Source of the DNA: an uncultured Pelagibacteraceae bacterium
GTDB taxonomy: Bacteria > Pseudomonadota > Alphaproteobacteria > Pelagibacterales > Pelagibacteraceae
DNA length: 39,590 nt
Direction: 5' to 3'
NCBI GenBank assembly: GCA_902529785.1
Contig: CABZXV010000008.1
Location: forward strand, 1-39,590
The translations under genes were made by a program, and so were the position numbers. The notes below the pieces were generated by a model. That model was given only the letters and a program-made list of their open reading frames with translations, ran no database searches and was not told the DNA's origin. Below, piece by piece: positions 21,559-29,607 of the stretch (positions within the stretch are counted from its first letter, which is position 1; the number at the start of each line of letters is the position of its first letter).

Positions 21559-21927
21559 TTATTCCCAATCTAAGGCTCCTTTTTTCCACTCGTAAATAAA
21601 CCCAACAGTTAAAATAAATAAAAACAACATCATTGAGCAGAAACCATATAAACCAATTTGACCAAGTGATATTGCCCATGGGAATAAAAATGCTATCTCT
21701 AGATCAAAAATTATAAATAAAATCGCAACTAAATAAAATCGTACATCAAATTCCATTCGTGAATCATTAAAAGGTTCAAATCCACACTCATAAGCTGAAA
21801 GTTTTTCAGGGTCAGGTTTGCTTGGAGCCGCAATATAATTAATTGCCACAAAAGCAAGACTTAAGCCTAAAGCTATTACCAAGAACAATATTATCGGTAG
21901 ATAATCTTTTAAAAATTCCGCAAGCAT
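21559..21927 (-). CDS. nuoA: NADH-quinone oxidoreductase subunit A
   Basis: First gene of the complex I operon; a three-helix membrane subunit of 122 residues. The conserved loop YECGFEPF with its cysteine and the segment [21 protein letters not shown] (starting near residue 60) identify it. The ATG at 21925-21927 is preferred over an in-frame TTG at 21943-21945 because it gives the family length, is preceded by AGGA at a spacing of 5 bases, and because the TTG falls next to a TATAAT promoter element. The gene is preceded by two tRNA genes. Confidence 0.95.
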   Translation of the reverse strand: MLAEFLKDYLPIILFLVIALGLSLAFVAINYIAAPSKPDPEKLSAYECGFEPFNDSRMEFDVRFYLVAILFIIFDLEIAFLFPWAISLGQIGLYGFCSMMLFLFILTVGFIYEWKKGALDWE

Positions 21928-21947
21928 TTGATTCCTATGTAACAACT

Positions 21948-21978
21948 ATTATATCAACTAAAAGTGGAGATATGTCAC
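21948..21978 (-). promoter_or_regulatory. Candidate promoter of the nuo operon
   Basis: On the minus strand, GTGACA (21973-21978) and a perfect TATAAT (21948-21953) are separated by 19 bases. The predicted transcript would begin about 14 bases before the nuoA ATG, including its AGGA ribosome-binding site. The long spacer and A+T-rich background keep this tentative. Confidence 0.42.
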
Positions 21979-22006
21979 ATTTTTAAGCCCAATTTTATTG
22001 ATGTTA

Positions 22007-22083
22007 TGGCGGGAGTGAAGGGACTCGAACCCTCGGCCCCCTGCGTGACAGGCAGGTGCTCTAACCAACTGAGCTACACCCCC
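22007..22083 (-). tRNA. tRNA-Asp (anticodon GTC)
   Basis: Read on the minus strand, the 77 bases fold as a full cloverleaf: acceptor GGGGGTG with CACTCCC (one G-T pair), D-arm GCTC/GAGC, anticodon stem CCTGC/GCAGG around loop CTGTCAC, and T-arm with TTCGAGT. The 3' CCA is encoded. It is 11 bases downstream of tRNA-Val and 79 bases upstream of the nuoA ATG. Confidence 0.97.
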
Positions 22084-22094
22084 ATAGGTGCTAA

Positions 22095-22170
22095 TGGTGG
22101 GTAGTAAAGGACTCGAACCTTTGACCCCCTCGGTGTAAACGAGATGCTCTACCAACTGAGCTAACCACCC
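22095..22170 (-). tRNA. tRNA-Val (anticodon TAC)
   Basis: The 76 bases on the minus strand give acceptor GGGTGGT with ACTACCC (one G-T pair), D-arm GCTC/GAGC, anticodon stem CTCGT/ACGAG-type pairing around TTTACAC with anticodon TAC, T-loop TTCGAGT, discriminator A and encoded CCA. It begins 48 bases after the lon stop, so it may be co-transcribed with lon or with tRNA-Asp. Confidence 0.97.
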
Positions 22171-22218
22171 AAAATCATGGTACTCATACATCAACAGATT
22201 AACAAAGTAAATTGTTTA

Positions 22219-24606
22219 TTACTGAATACTAGCCTGAGATTTATCGTCCTTTTTACCTTCTGATATCTTATCTACCTCAGTCCATTCTACTGGCTTAAGT
22301 TCTTTAGTTAAGGCGATTTTTAGTACTTCATCTGCAGTTTCAACAGGTATTATTTTAATATCTTCTCTCACTTTCTTAGGAATATCTATTAAATCTTTTT
22401 CATTTTCTTTTGGAATTAACACTTTTTTTACACCAGCTCTATGAGCCGCTAGTAATTTTTCTTTTAAACCTCCAATTTGTAAAACTTGACCAGTAATTGT
22501 TACCTCGCCTGTCATTGCAATCTCTCTATTTACTGGAATATTTGTTATTGATGATACTATAGAAGTAACCATGGCTATACCAGCTGACGGTCCATCCTTA
22601 GGAGTTGCTCCTTCTGGAACATGAATATGAAAATCTTTCTTTTCAAACAATGGAGGTATTATCCCGTATTCTAGACTCTTTGACCTTACAAATGATTTTG
22701 CTGCTTTAACAGACTCTTGCATCACATCTCCAATTTTACCTGTGATTTGCATTCTACCTTTTCCAGGCATATTTACCGTTTCAATCTTAAGAATTTCTCC
22801 ACCAACTTCGGTCCATGCTAAACCTATTACAATTCCAGTTTTATCTTTATCTTCTACTTCCCCATACTTGAATTTTTTTATTCCTAAAAAGTCTGGAATA
22901 TTTTCATCATTAACTTGGACTTTTTGTGCCTCTCCACTCACTACTCTCTTAACAACCTTTCTAGTAACTTTAGAAATTTCTCTTTCTAGATTTCTAACCC
23001 CAGACTCTCTTGTATAACTTCTTATAATTTCTTTTATTGTTCCATCAGCTAAGTCTAATTCTCCATCTTTAACACCATTTTCTTTCACTTGTTTTGGTAA
23101 TAGATATTTATTAGCAATATTTATTTTTTCGTCTTCTGTATAGCCTGGAATTCTTATGACTTCCATTCTGTCTAATAACGGTGGCAAAATATTAAGCGTA
23201 TTAGCGGTAGTTACAAACATTACATCTGATAAGTCATAATCTACTTCTAAATAATGATCATTAAATGCTGTATTTTGTTCAGGATCTAAAGCTTCCAATA
23301 AAGCAGATGATGGATCTCCCCTATAATCATTTCCAATTTTATCAACTTCATCTAATAAAAATAATGGATTTTTAGTTCCGGCTTTTTTCATCATTTGAAT
23401 TATTTTTCCTGGCAAAGATCCTATGTATGTTCTTCTATGACCTCTTATTTCAGCCTCGTCTCTTACACCTCCTAATGACATTCTTATAAATTGTCTATTA
23501 GTGGCTTTAGCAATTGATTTACCTAATGAGGTTTTACCAACCCCTGGTGGTCCAACCAAACATAATATTGGACCTTTAATTTTTTCCATTCTTTTTTGGA
23601 CTGCAAGAAATTCAATTATCCTCTCTTTAACTTTATCTAGGCCAAAATGGTCCTCATCTAAAATTTTAAGACCTTTGTTTAAATCAATATCTACGTTATC
23701 TTTTTTAAACCATGGAAGATCTATCATCCAATCTAAATAATTTCTTACAACTGTTGCTTCAGCAGACATTGGACTCATGTTTTTTAATTTTTTAAGTTCT
23801 GACATGCATTTTTTCTCAACTTCTTTTGGCATTTTAGCTTTTTGAATTGATTTTTTAAGATTAGTTGTTTCATCCTTTCCATCTTCAATTTCACCTAATT
23901 CTTTTTGTATAGCTTTTAATTGCTCATTTAGATAATACTCCCTTTGCGTCTTTTCCATTTGAGTCTTCACTCTTCCTCTAATTCTTTTTTCTACTCCGAT
24001 AATACTGGTCTCGCTCTCCATCATTTTTATAGCTGCATTTAATCTTTTCTTAACATCGAGGGTTTCAAATATATGTTGTTTTTCTGATATAGTTGCATTC
24101 AAATTTGAAACTATATTATCTACAATTTTTGACGGATCTCTTAATTGTTTGATATTATTAATAGTTTCAGATGAAATTTTTTTGTTTACTGATGTAAGTT
24201 TTTCCAATCTTCTCACTGCTGTTAATGCTAAAGGCAACAAATCTTCATCTTTATTTATAATATCTTTTTGATGCTCATATGTACAAGTAATGAATTTTTC
24301 ATCGTCTTTGAATTCAATTATTTTTACCCTCTTGATACCTTCAACTAAAACTTTTACAGTTCCATCAGGGAGTTTTAAAAGTTGCAAAATATTACTCTCA
24401 CACCCATATGAAAAAACATCATTTTTTTTGGGGTCATCTACCTCAGAATTTTTTTGAGTAACCAGAATTATTTTTTTGTCACTTTTCATGACTTCATTTA
24501 AAGCAGTTATTGACTTGTCTCTTCCAACAAATAATGGAATTACCATACTTGGGAAAACAACTATGTCTCTTAAAGGTAATAAAGGTTGTGTTAATTTTAC
24601 TTCCAT
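22219..24606 (-). CDS. lon: ATP-dependent protease Lon
   Basis: Cytoplasmic AAA+ serine protease that removes misfolded and regulatory proteins. With the ATG at 24604-24606 it has 795 residues; an ATG two codons upstream (24612) is possible. Domain order is the N-terminal substrate domain (about 1-200), a helical region, AAA+ with Walker A GPPGVGKT (352-359) and LFLLDEVDKI Walker B, and the C-terminal protease domain. The catalytic dyad is S674 (PKDGPSAG) and K717 (GGLKEKLLAAHRAG). No clear ribosome-binding site precedes it. It follows clpX after about 60 bases. Confidence 0.97.
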   Translation of the reverse strand: MEVKLTQPLLPLRDIVVFPSMVIPLFVGRDKSITALNEVMKSDKKIILVTQKNSEVDDPKKNDVFSYGCESNILQLLKLPDGTVKVLVEGIKRVKIIEFKDDEKFITCTYEHQKDIINKDEDLLPLALTAVRRLEKLTSVNKKISSETINNIKQLRDPSKIVDNIVSNLNATISEKQHIFETLDVKKRLNAAIKMMESETSIIGVEKRIRGRVKTQMEKTQREYYLNEQLKAIQKELGEIEDGKDETTNLKKSIQKAKMPKEVEKKCMSELKKLKNMSPMSAEATVVRNYLDWMIDLPWFKKDNVDIDLNKGLKILDEDHFGLDKVKERIIEFLAVQKRMEKIKGPILCLVGPPGVGKTSLGKSIAKATNRQFIRMSLGGVRDEAEIRGHRRTYIGSLPGKIIQMMKKAGTKNPLFLLDEVDKIGNDYRGDPSSALLEALDPEQNTAFNDHYLEVDYDLSDVMFVTTANTLNILPPLLDRMEVIRIPGYTEDEKINIANKYLLPKQVKENGVKDGELDLADGTIKEIIRSYTRESGVRNLEREISKVTRKVVKRVVSGEAQKVQVNDENIPDFLGIKKFKYGEVEDKDKTGIVIGLAWTEVGGEILKIETVNMPGKGRMQITGKIGDVMQESVKAAKSFVRSKSLEYGIIPPLFEKKDFHIHVPEGATPKDGPSAGIAMVTSIVSSITNIPVNREIAMTGEVTITGQVLQIGGLKEKLLAAHRAGVKKVLIPKENEKDLIDIPKKVREDIKIIPVETADEVLKIALTKELKPVEWTEVDKISEGKKDDKSQASIQ

Positions 24607-24668
24607 ACACATAAATATGGATATTATATTTTAGAATGCAATAGGAAACTTTTGTTTATTAACTTTTT

Positions 24669-25928
24669 TTAAGCCGCAGAAGTCTTTTCTGTTTTTGATT
24701 TGTTCTTAGTGTGTACAATTATTGGCTGTGATGTACCTTTTGTGGCTCCTGAATCTATTATTACTTCCTCTACATTTTCTTGACCAGGTAGATCAAACAT
24801 AGTTTTAAGTAACAAATTTTCTAAAATCGATCTTAATCCTCTAGCACCAGTTTTTTTGCTTATAGCTTTATTAGCAATATCTTTAACTGCTTGATCTTTA
24901 AATGTTAACTTCACTCCTTCTAGTCTAAATAATTCTTGATATTGTTTTATTAAAGAATTTTTTGGTTCTAACAGAATTTTAACTAGAGATTTCTCATCTA
25001 AGTCTTCAAGCGTAGCTGTGATAGGTAAACGACCAATAAATTCAGGAATAAGGCCATATCTTAATAAGTCCTCTGGCTCCAAATTCTTCATCCACTCACC
25101 TGTTTTTTTATCTTCTAATGATTTAACTTCTGCACCAAAGCCTATTGACGATCCCTTATCTCTTTGAGAAATTATCTTATCTAGCCCAGCAAAAGCTCCT
25201 CCACAAATAAATAAAATATTAGTTGTATCAACTTGTAAAAACTCTTGTTGGGGATGTTTTCTTCCTCCTTGTGGCGGAACACTTGCCACTGTTCCCTCCA
25301 TAATTTTTAATAATGCTTGCTGTACACCTTCTCCAGATACATCTCTAGTAATTGATGGGTTTTCAGATTTTCTACTAATTTTATCAACCTCATCTATGTA
25401 AACAATTCCTCTTTGAGCTTTTTCAACATTATAATCTGCAGCTTGCAGTAACTTTAAAATAATATTTTCAACATCTTCACCAACATAACCAGCTTCAGTT
25501 AATGTTGTTGCATCAGCCATAGTAAAAGGTACATCTAGTATTCTTGCAAGAGTTTGAGCTAATAATGTTTTACCACATCCAGTTGGTCCAACTAATAATA
25601 TATTTGATTTTGATAACTCAACTGTTTTGCTTGTTTTGTTCTCGTAATTTAACCTTTTGTAATGATTGTGAACAGCTACAGATAAAACTTTTTTTGCATG
25701 TGATTGTCCAATTACATAATCATCAAGCACTTTACATATTTCTTTTGGCAGAGGCAGACCATCTTGATGCTTTACAAAATTATCTTTACTTTCCTCTTTT
25801 ATAATATCCATGCAAAGTTCAACACATTCATCGCAAATAAATACAGTTGGTCCAGCTATTAACTTTCTAACTTCGTGTTGGCTTTTGCCACAGAAAGAAC
25901 AGTAAAGAATATTTTTGTTGTTACTCAT
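24669..25928 (-). CDS. clpX: ATP-dependent Clp protease ATP-binding subunit ClpX
   Basis: AAA+ unfoldase that feeds substrates into ClpP, 419 residues. The N-terminal zinc-binding domain has C10, C13, C32 and C35. Then come Walker A GPTGCGKT (114-121), the pore loop GYVG (147-150), Walker [11 protein letters not shown] (175-184), the RKH loop (223-225) and sensor [12 protein letters not shown]. Every functional motif is intact. It sits between clpP and lon, 88 bases after clpP. Confidence 0.98.
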   Translation of the reverse strand: MSNNKNILYCSFCGKSQHEVRKLIAGPTVFICDECVELCMDIIKEESKDNFVKHQDGLPLPKEICKVLDDYVIGQSHAKKVLSVAVHNHYKRLNYENKTSKTVELSKSNILLVGPTGCGKTLLAQTLARILDVPFTMADATTLTEAGYVGEDVENIILKLLQAADYNVEKAQRGIVYIDEVDKISRKSENPSITRDVSGEGVQQALLKIMEGTVASVPPQGGRKHPQQEFLQVDTTNILFICGGAFAGLDKIISQRDKGSSIGFGAEVKSLEDKKTGEWMKNLEPEDLLRYGLIPEFIGRLPITATLEDLDEKSLVKILLEPKNSLIKQYQELFRLEGVKLTFKDQAVKDIANKAISKKTGARGLRSILENLLLKTMFDLPGQENVEEVIIDSGATKGTSQPIIVHTKNKSKTEKTSAA

Positions 25929-26016
25929 AATTTTTAATTCGAATCAATAATCATACTTTAATACAAGTTATACTGCGTAATCAAGTGTAGGTTGTGAACA
26001 AACTATATATTGTGAT

Positions 26017-26628
26017 CTATTCTCTCTTTTCCACAACTTTGTCTAACAAGCCAAAACTTTTTGCATTATCTGGTGTCATAAAATTATCTCTTTCTAAAGC
26101 AGATTTTATTTCTTCTATTGGTTTGCCTGTATGTTTAGAATAGATTTCATTTAATCTTTTCTTCAGAGATAAAACCTCGTTAGCATGTATTTCAATATCT
26201 GTTGCTTGGCCTTGGAAACCAGCTGAGGGTTGATGGACCATTATTCTTGAATTTGGTAATGAAAATCTTTTCCCTTTCGCTCCAGCTGCTAGTAAGAATG
26301 AACCCATGCTTGCTGCTTGTCCAATGCATAAAGTACTTATCTCGGGTTTTATGTATTGCATTGTATCATAGATGCCTAGTCCTGCTGTTACTAGTCCGCC
26401 TGGGCTGTTTATGTATAAAGAAATTTCTTTTTTAGGATCTTCAGATTCTAAAAATAATAATTGAGCTGTGACTAAGGAAGCAACAGCATCATTTATTGGC
26501 CCGACTACAAATACAATTCTTTCTTTAAGTAGCCTAGAATAAATATCGTATGCCCTTTCTCCTCTACTAGATTGTTCAACAACCATAGGAATAAGGGTAT
26601 TTAGTTGTTCTGGAATTTTATTAGACAT
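26017..26628 (-). CDS. clpP: ATP-dependent Clp protease proteolytic subunit ClpP
   Basis: Barrel-forming serine peptidase that works with ClpX, 203 residues. The catalytic triad is S107 (GQAASMGS), H132 (RIMVHQP) and D181 (LERDNF). The N-terminal [20 protein letters not shown] is the typical start of processed ClpP. It is 32 bases downstream of tig and 88 bases upstream of clpX. Confidence 0.98.
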   Translation of the reverse strand: MSNKIPEQLNTLIPMVVEQSSRGERAYDIYSRLLKERIVFVVGPINDAVASLVTAQLLFLESEDPKKEISLYINSPGGLVTAGLGIYDTMQYIKPEISTLCIGQAASMGSFLLAAGAKGKRFSLPNSRIMVHQPSAGFQGQATDIEIHANEVLSLKKRLNEIYSKHTGKPIEEIKSALERDNFMTPDNAKSFGLLDKVVEKRE

Positions 26629-26660
26629 AATCGAATCGATTAATCTTATACAACTTGTGA

Positions 26661-28112
26661 TTACTTTTTGCTAACCTTTTTTACTTTTTTTGATTTGGTT
26701 ACTAAAGTTTTAGTTTTTGAGGTTACTTTTGATTTTTTTACTTCAACTTTTTTAGGCTTGATTGCTCTCTTTTTTTTATCTTCATCTTTTTTATTATCTT
26801 TGGCTTGCTCTTTTAAAATGTTTTCATTTTCTTCTTTTAGAATTTTCTCAGCTTCTTCTTTAGTGATTTCTTTTTTTGTTGTTTTCGCTTTTTTCTTAAT
26901 TTCTTCAATTATTTTTTCCTCATAAATTTGTCCTCTTAAACTGTCAATAGCTGCAGGATTTTGTTCATAATAATCTTTAACAATCTTTTCTTGACCTGGC
27001 ATCATTCGAAACTGTTTTTGTATTTCTACATTTATTTCCTCTTGAGAAACGTTGATTTTATTTTCTTCACCAAAAGCATTTAAGATTAATCCAGTTTTAA
27101 TTCTTTTTTTAGCTTGATCCTCCAATGATTTTTGATTCTTTTTAATTTCATCTTCTTTCATGCCTTGGGATAAAATTTTAACTTCTTGCTCTATTAAATT
27201 ACCAGGCAGTTGATCTAATTTTTCTTTCTCTATTTGTTTCAAAATGCTTTTCTTTGTAATCATGGCTAATGAATTTTTATATTCATCATTAATTTGTTTT
27301 GAGATCAGTTCTTTTAAGTTTGATAAATCTTTAGCTCCCATATTTTTAGCAAAATCATCATTGATTATTACCTCCTCGGGAATTCTAACTGCTGTGATTT
27401 TACATTCAAAAACAGCATTTTTATCTATAAGGTCTTTCTCAGGAAAATTTTCAGGAAGATTTACTTCTACATTTTTTATATCACCTGATTTAACTCCCTC
27501 TAATTGCTTATCAAAACCTTTAATAAATAAATCTTTTCCAAGTACTAATTGAGTATTTTTACCCTCATTTCCTTTAAACTCTTTACCGTCAATAGTTCCT
27601 TTGTAATCAAAAATTACGAGGTCATTAATTTTTGAGCTATAATTTGTATCTGCGTCTTTAAAATTATTCTGATTCTTGGCAATCTCACTAATTCTTTTAT
27701 CTGTTTCTTTTGGATCTATTTTTACAACATACTCGTCTACTTTTATTGAGCTTAATCCTTTGGCTGAAACCTTTGGAAGCTCAGTTACTGAAATAATGTA
27801 CTCTAAATCTTTTCCTTCACCAAAAGACTTTAAATCTATTTTAGGTTGTCCTGCCGGTTTGATCTTATTTTCTTCTAAAGCTTTTGTTGTTGTATCTTTT
27901 AGCAACTTATCAATTACTTCACCGTAAACAGCTTTACCAAATTGTCTTTTTAATATTTCGGTAGGCACCTTACCAGGTCTGAAACCCTTTATTACAACAT
28001 CCTTTCTTATTTCTTCATATTTCTCATCCATAAAGCCTGAGATAGTTTTTTTGTCTATGAATACTTTAAGATCTTTTTCTAAACCTTTTTTATTTTCTAT
28101 AGTTACTTTCAT
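26661..28112 (-). CDS. tig: Trigger factor with a long basic tail
   Basis: Ribosome-associated chaperone and peptidyl-prolyl isomerase that binds nascent chains. The ribosome-binding signature GFRPGKVP is at residues 43-50, the FKBP-type domain covers about 160-245, and the helical chaperone arms extend to about 425. The 483-residue length exceeds the usual 430-450 because of a C-terminal tail of about 55 residues, dominated by Lys with interspersed Thr, Ser and Val. The ATG lies only 10 bases after the 3' end of tRNA-Leu, with no Shine-Dalgarno sequence in the gap. Confidence 0.96.
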   Translation of the reverse strand: MKVTIENKKGLEKDLKVFIDKKTISGFMDEKYEEIRKDVVIKGFRPGKVPTEILKRQFGKAVYGEVIDKLLKDTTTKALEENKIKPAGQPKIDLKSFGEGKDLEYIISVTELPKVSAKGLSSIKVDEYVVKIDPKETDKRISEIAKNQNNFKDADTNYSSKINDLVIFDYKGTIDGKEFKGNEGKNTQLVLGKDLFIKGFDKQLEGVKSGDIKNVEVNLPENFPEKDLIDKNAVFECKITAVRIPEEVIINDDFAKNMGAKDLSNLKELISKQINDEYKNSLAMITKKSILKQIEKEKLDQLPGNLIEQEVKILSQGMKEDEIKKNQKSLEDQAKKRIKTGLILNAFGEENKINVSQEEINVEIQKQFRMMPGQEKIVKDYYEQNPAAIDSLRGQIYEEKIIEEIKKKAKTTKKEITKEEAEKILKEENENILKEQAKDNKKDEDKKKRAIKPKKVEVKKSKVTSKTKTLVTKSKKVKKVSKK

Positions 28113-28122
28113 ATTTTTTTTA

Positions 28123-28207
28123 TGGTAGGCGAGAAAGGACTCGAACCTTCACAGCTTGCACTATTGGTTCCTAAGACCAACGCGTCTACCAATTCCGCCA
28201 CTCGCCC
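28123..28207 (-). tRNA. tRNA-Leu (anticodon TAG)
   Basis: The 85 bases on the minus strand form a class II tRNA with a long variable arm. The anticodon stem TTGGT/ACCAA encloses loop CTTAGGA, giving anticodon TAG. The T-arm is GAAGG, TTCGAGT, CCTTT, the discriminator is A and CCA is encoded. The acceptor pairs GGGCGAG with CTCGCCT, so the first pair is G-T rather than G-C. It directly precedes tig. Confidence 0.96.
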
Positions 28208-28220
28208 AAATTTATGGTGT

Positions 28221-28249
28221 TTTATATAGTATTGATCTAATTTGTCCAA
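28221..28249 (-). promoter_or_regulatory. Candidate promoter for tRNA-Leu and tig
   Basis: On the minus strand TTGGAC (28244-28249) and TATAAA (28221-28226) are spaced by 17 bases, with the tRNA-Leu 5' end 13 bases beyond the second element. It lies in the 81-base divergent gap before the plus-strand DUF1289 gene. The first element matches the consensus only partly. Confidence 0.42.
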
Positions 28250-28288
28250 TCAGAATAATAGTGTAAAAAGATATAAATATATAAAAAA

Positions 28289-28546
28289 ATGATAATTTCG
28301 CCTTGTATAAGTATTTGCAAAATGGATCCTGTAACTGGATATTGCTATGGCTGTGGAAGAGACAATGATGAGAAGAAGATTTGGAAAGACCAAAATACAA
28401 GTGATGAGTGGAAAAAACAAAATTTAGAAGATATTCAAAAGAGGATGCAAGGATGGCAGTTGGAAAGTTTCAAAGAATCTTATGAACATAAAAAAAATAA
28501 TGGAATGTCACTATTTAAAAAGAAACAACTAAATGACTCAGACTAG
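28289..28546 (+). CDS. DUF1289-family small cysteine protein
   Basis: An 85-residue protein of the DUF1289 family, whose function is unknown. The signature is complete: SPCISICKMDPVTGYCYGCG with C6, C10, C19 and C22, then a Trp-containing polar segment (residues 31-41). Four closely spaced cysteines suggest a metal or Fe-S site, which is inference. The C-terminal half is charged and Lys/Glu-rich. It is transcribed divergently from tRNA-Leu, and its stop overlaps the next small gene by 14 bases, so the two are probably translated together. Confidence 0.85.
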   Translation: MIISPCISICKMDPVTGYCYGCGRDNDEKKIWKDQNTSDEWKKQNLEDIQKRMQGWQLESFKESYEHKKNNGMSLFKKKQLNDSD

Positions 28547-28703
28547 ATTGGTAGTAATAATTTATATAATTGGAATTCTTATTGGAGCATTTGTTTTTGA
28601 TTTATGGGGTGCTGAAACGAGTGCTATCAAAAGTTTAGCAGCAATGTTTTGGACAGCATTATTGCTTATAGCTATTGTGTTTGCTGATAAAAAAAATGAA
28701 TAA
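28533..28703 (+). CDS. Small two-helix membrane protein, unknown function
   Basis: A 56-residue open frame starting at the ATG at 28533 and ending with TAA at 28701-28703. It predicts two transmembrane helices (about residues 6-23 and 34-51) joined by a short loop with Asp-Leu-Trp-Gly, and a charged end DKKNE. The start lies inside the last codons of the DUF1289 gene in a different frame. I do not recognise a family. The clean hydrophobic pattern, the coupling and the exact fit up to the convergent neighbour's stop at 28704 support a real gene. Confidence 0.65.
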   Translation: MTQTRLVVIIYIIGILIGAFVFDLWGAETSAIKSLAAMFWTALLLIAIVFADKKNE

Positions 28704-29558
28704 TTAATCTTTTTGTATTAGTTCGCTTATAAAGAGATCTCCATTACCGTCATCTACAGCTTTTTTGTAAATAGACTTTTTTAAATCAGCTAATTTTTCT
28801 GCATTACCTAAATCTTTTAGCATTTCATGTATATAGGTAAGATCTTTTAAAGTGTTGGAAGTTGAAAATTTAAATCCAGTATAATCGTCCTTAAGGACAT
28901 TATCAAAAATTCTATTTAAGGCTGTTGAGTTTCCAGATCCTAATTTTGCAACTGCAAAAAGTTTTTCCAAATCAATATCCAATTTTTTTGCGCTCTTGAT
29001 GAATTCTATAACATTTGTTGCAGTACCGAGAGATAAAAAGTTATTTAATAATTTTGACTTTGCTCCCTTGCCTACTTCACCAAAATGGAAATAATCTTTA
29101 CAAAAAGTTTTTAAATAAACCTCTGCCTTTTTAAAATTTTCATCGGAAGCCCCAACAATTCCTCCACAAACACCTTCCTCTGCTTGAACAGGTCCTCCCA
29201 TCACAGGACATTCAACATAACTAATTTTTTGTTTCGCAAAAATTTGTTCCATTTTAATTGATCCATGTTGGTTATGTGTTGTAACGTCAACAATTAATGT
29301 TCCATCATTTAACAAATTAGATAATTTTTCTGCAATACTTATGGCTATTGGTGTATTGGTTACACAAAGAAATAAGGCATCTAAGTTCTTTTCACATAAC
29401 TCATTGTAGCTTTTAACCTCTTTTGCTCCATCACTTACAATCTTGTCAATAGGTGCTCTTTTTTTATTTGCAATAACAAATAAACTGTTTCCCTTTTTTA
29501 AAATATTTTTGGCTATTCCATAACCCATATAGCCAACACCAATAAAACCTACATTCAT
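28704..29558 (-). CDS. NAD(P)-dependent beta-hydroxyacid dehydrogenase
   Basis: A 284-residue member of the 3-hydroxyisobutyrate/6-phosphogluconate dehydrogenase-like family. The Rossmann motif GVGYMG is at 7-12 and the predicted catalytic lysine K169 is in SKLLNN. The substrate motif, normally DAPVSGG, reads ECPVMGG here (117-122 region), so a methionine replaces the usual serine or threonine. The substrate is therefore uncertain; glyoxylate, succinic semialdehyde and 3-hydroxyisobutyrate are all possible. It converges on the small membrane gene with no spacer and is divergent from the uracil-DNA glycosylase gene. Confidence 0.85.
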   Translation of the reverse strand: MNVGFIGVGYMGYGIAKNILKKGNSLFVIANKKRAPIDKIVSDGAKEVKSYNELCEKNLDALFLCVTNTPIAISIAEKLSNLLNDGTLIVDVTTHNQHGSIKMEQIFAKQKISYVECPVMGGPVQAEEGVCGGIVGASDENFKKAEVYLKTFCKDYFHFGEVGKGAKSKLLNNFLSLGTATNVIEFIKSAKKLDIDLEKLFAVAKLGSGNSTALNRIFDNVLKDDYTGFKFSTSNTLKDLTYIHEMLKDLGNAEKLADLKKSIYKKAVDDGNGDLFISELIQKD

Positions 29559-29607
29559 AATTTTAAATAATTATAGTATAAGACTCATTGATTAAAAATT
29601 AATATTT

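Noticed and set aside
21958..22194. 78-codon minus-strand frame across the two tRNA genes
   Set aside because: Its translation (AQLVRAP..GRGFESLHSRH type) is the well-known spurious product of reading tRNA-Asp and tRNA-Val sequence as protein.
28212..28400. 62-codon minus-strand frame upstream of tRNA-Leu
   Set aside because: It is antisense to the DUF1289 gene, and spans the likely tRNA promoter; no family features.
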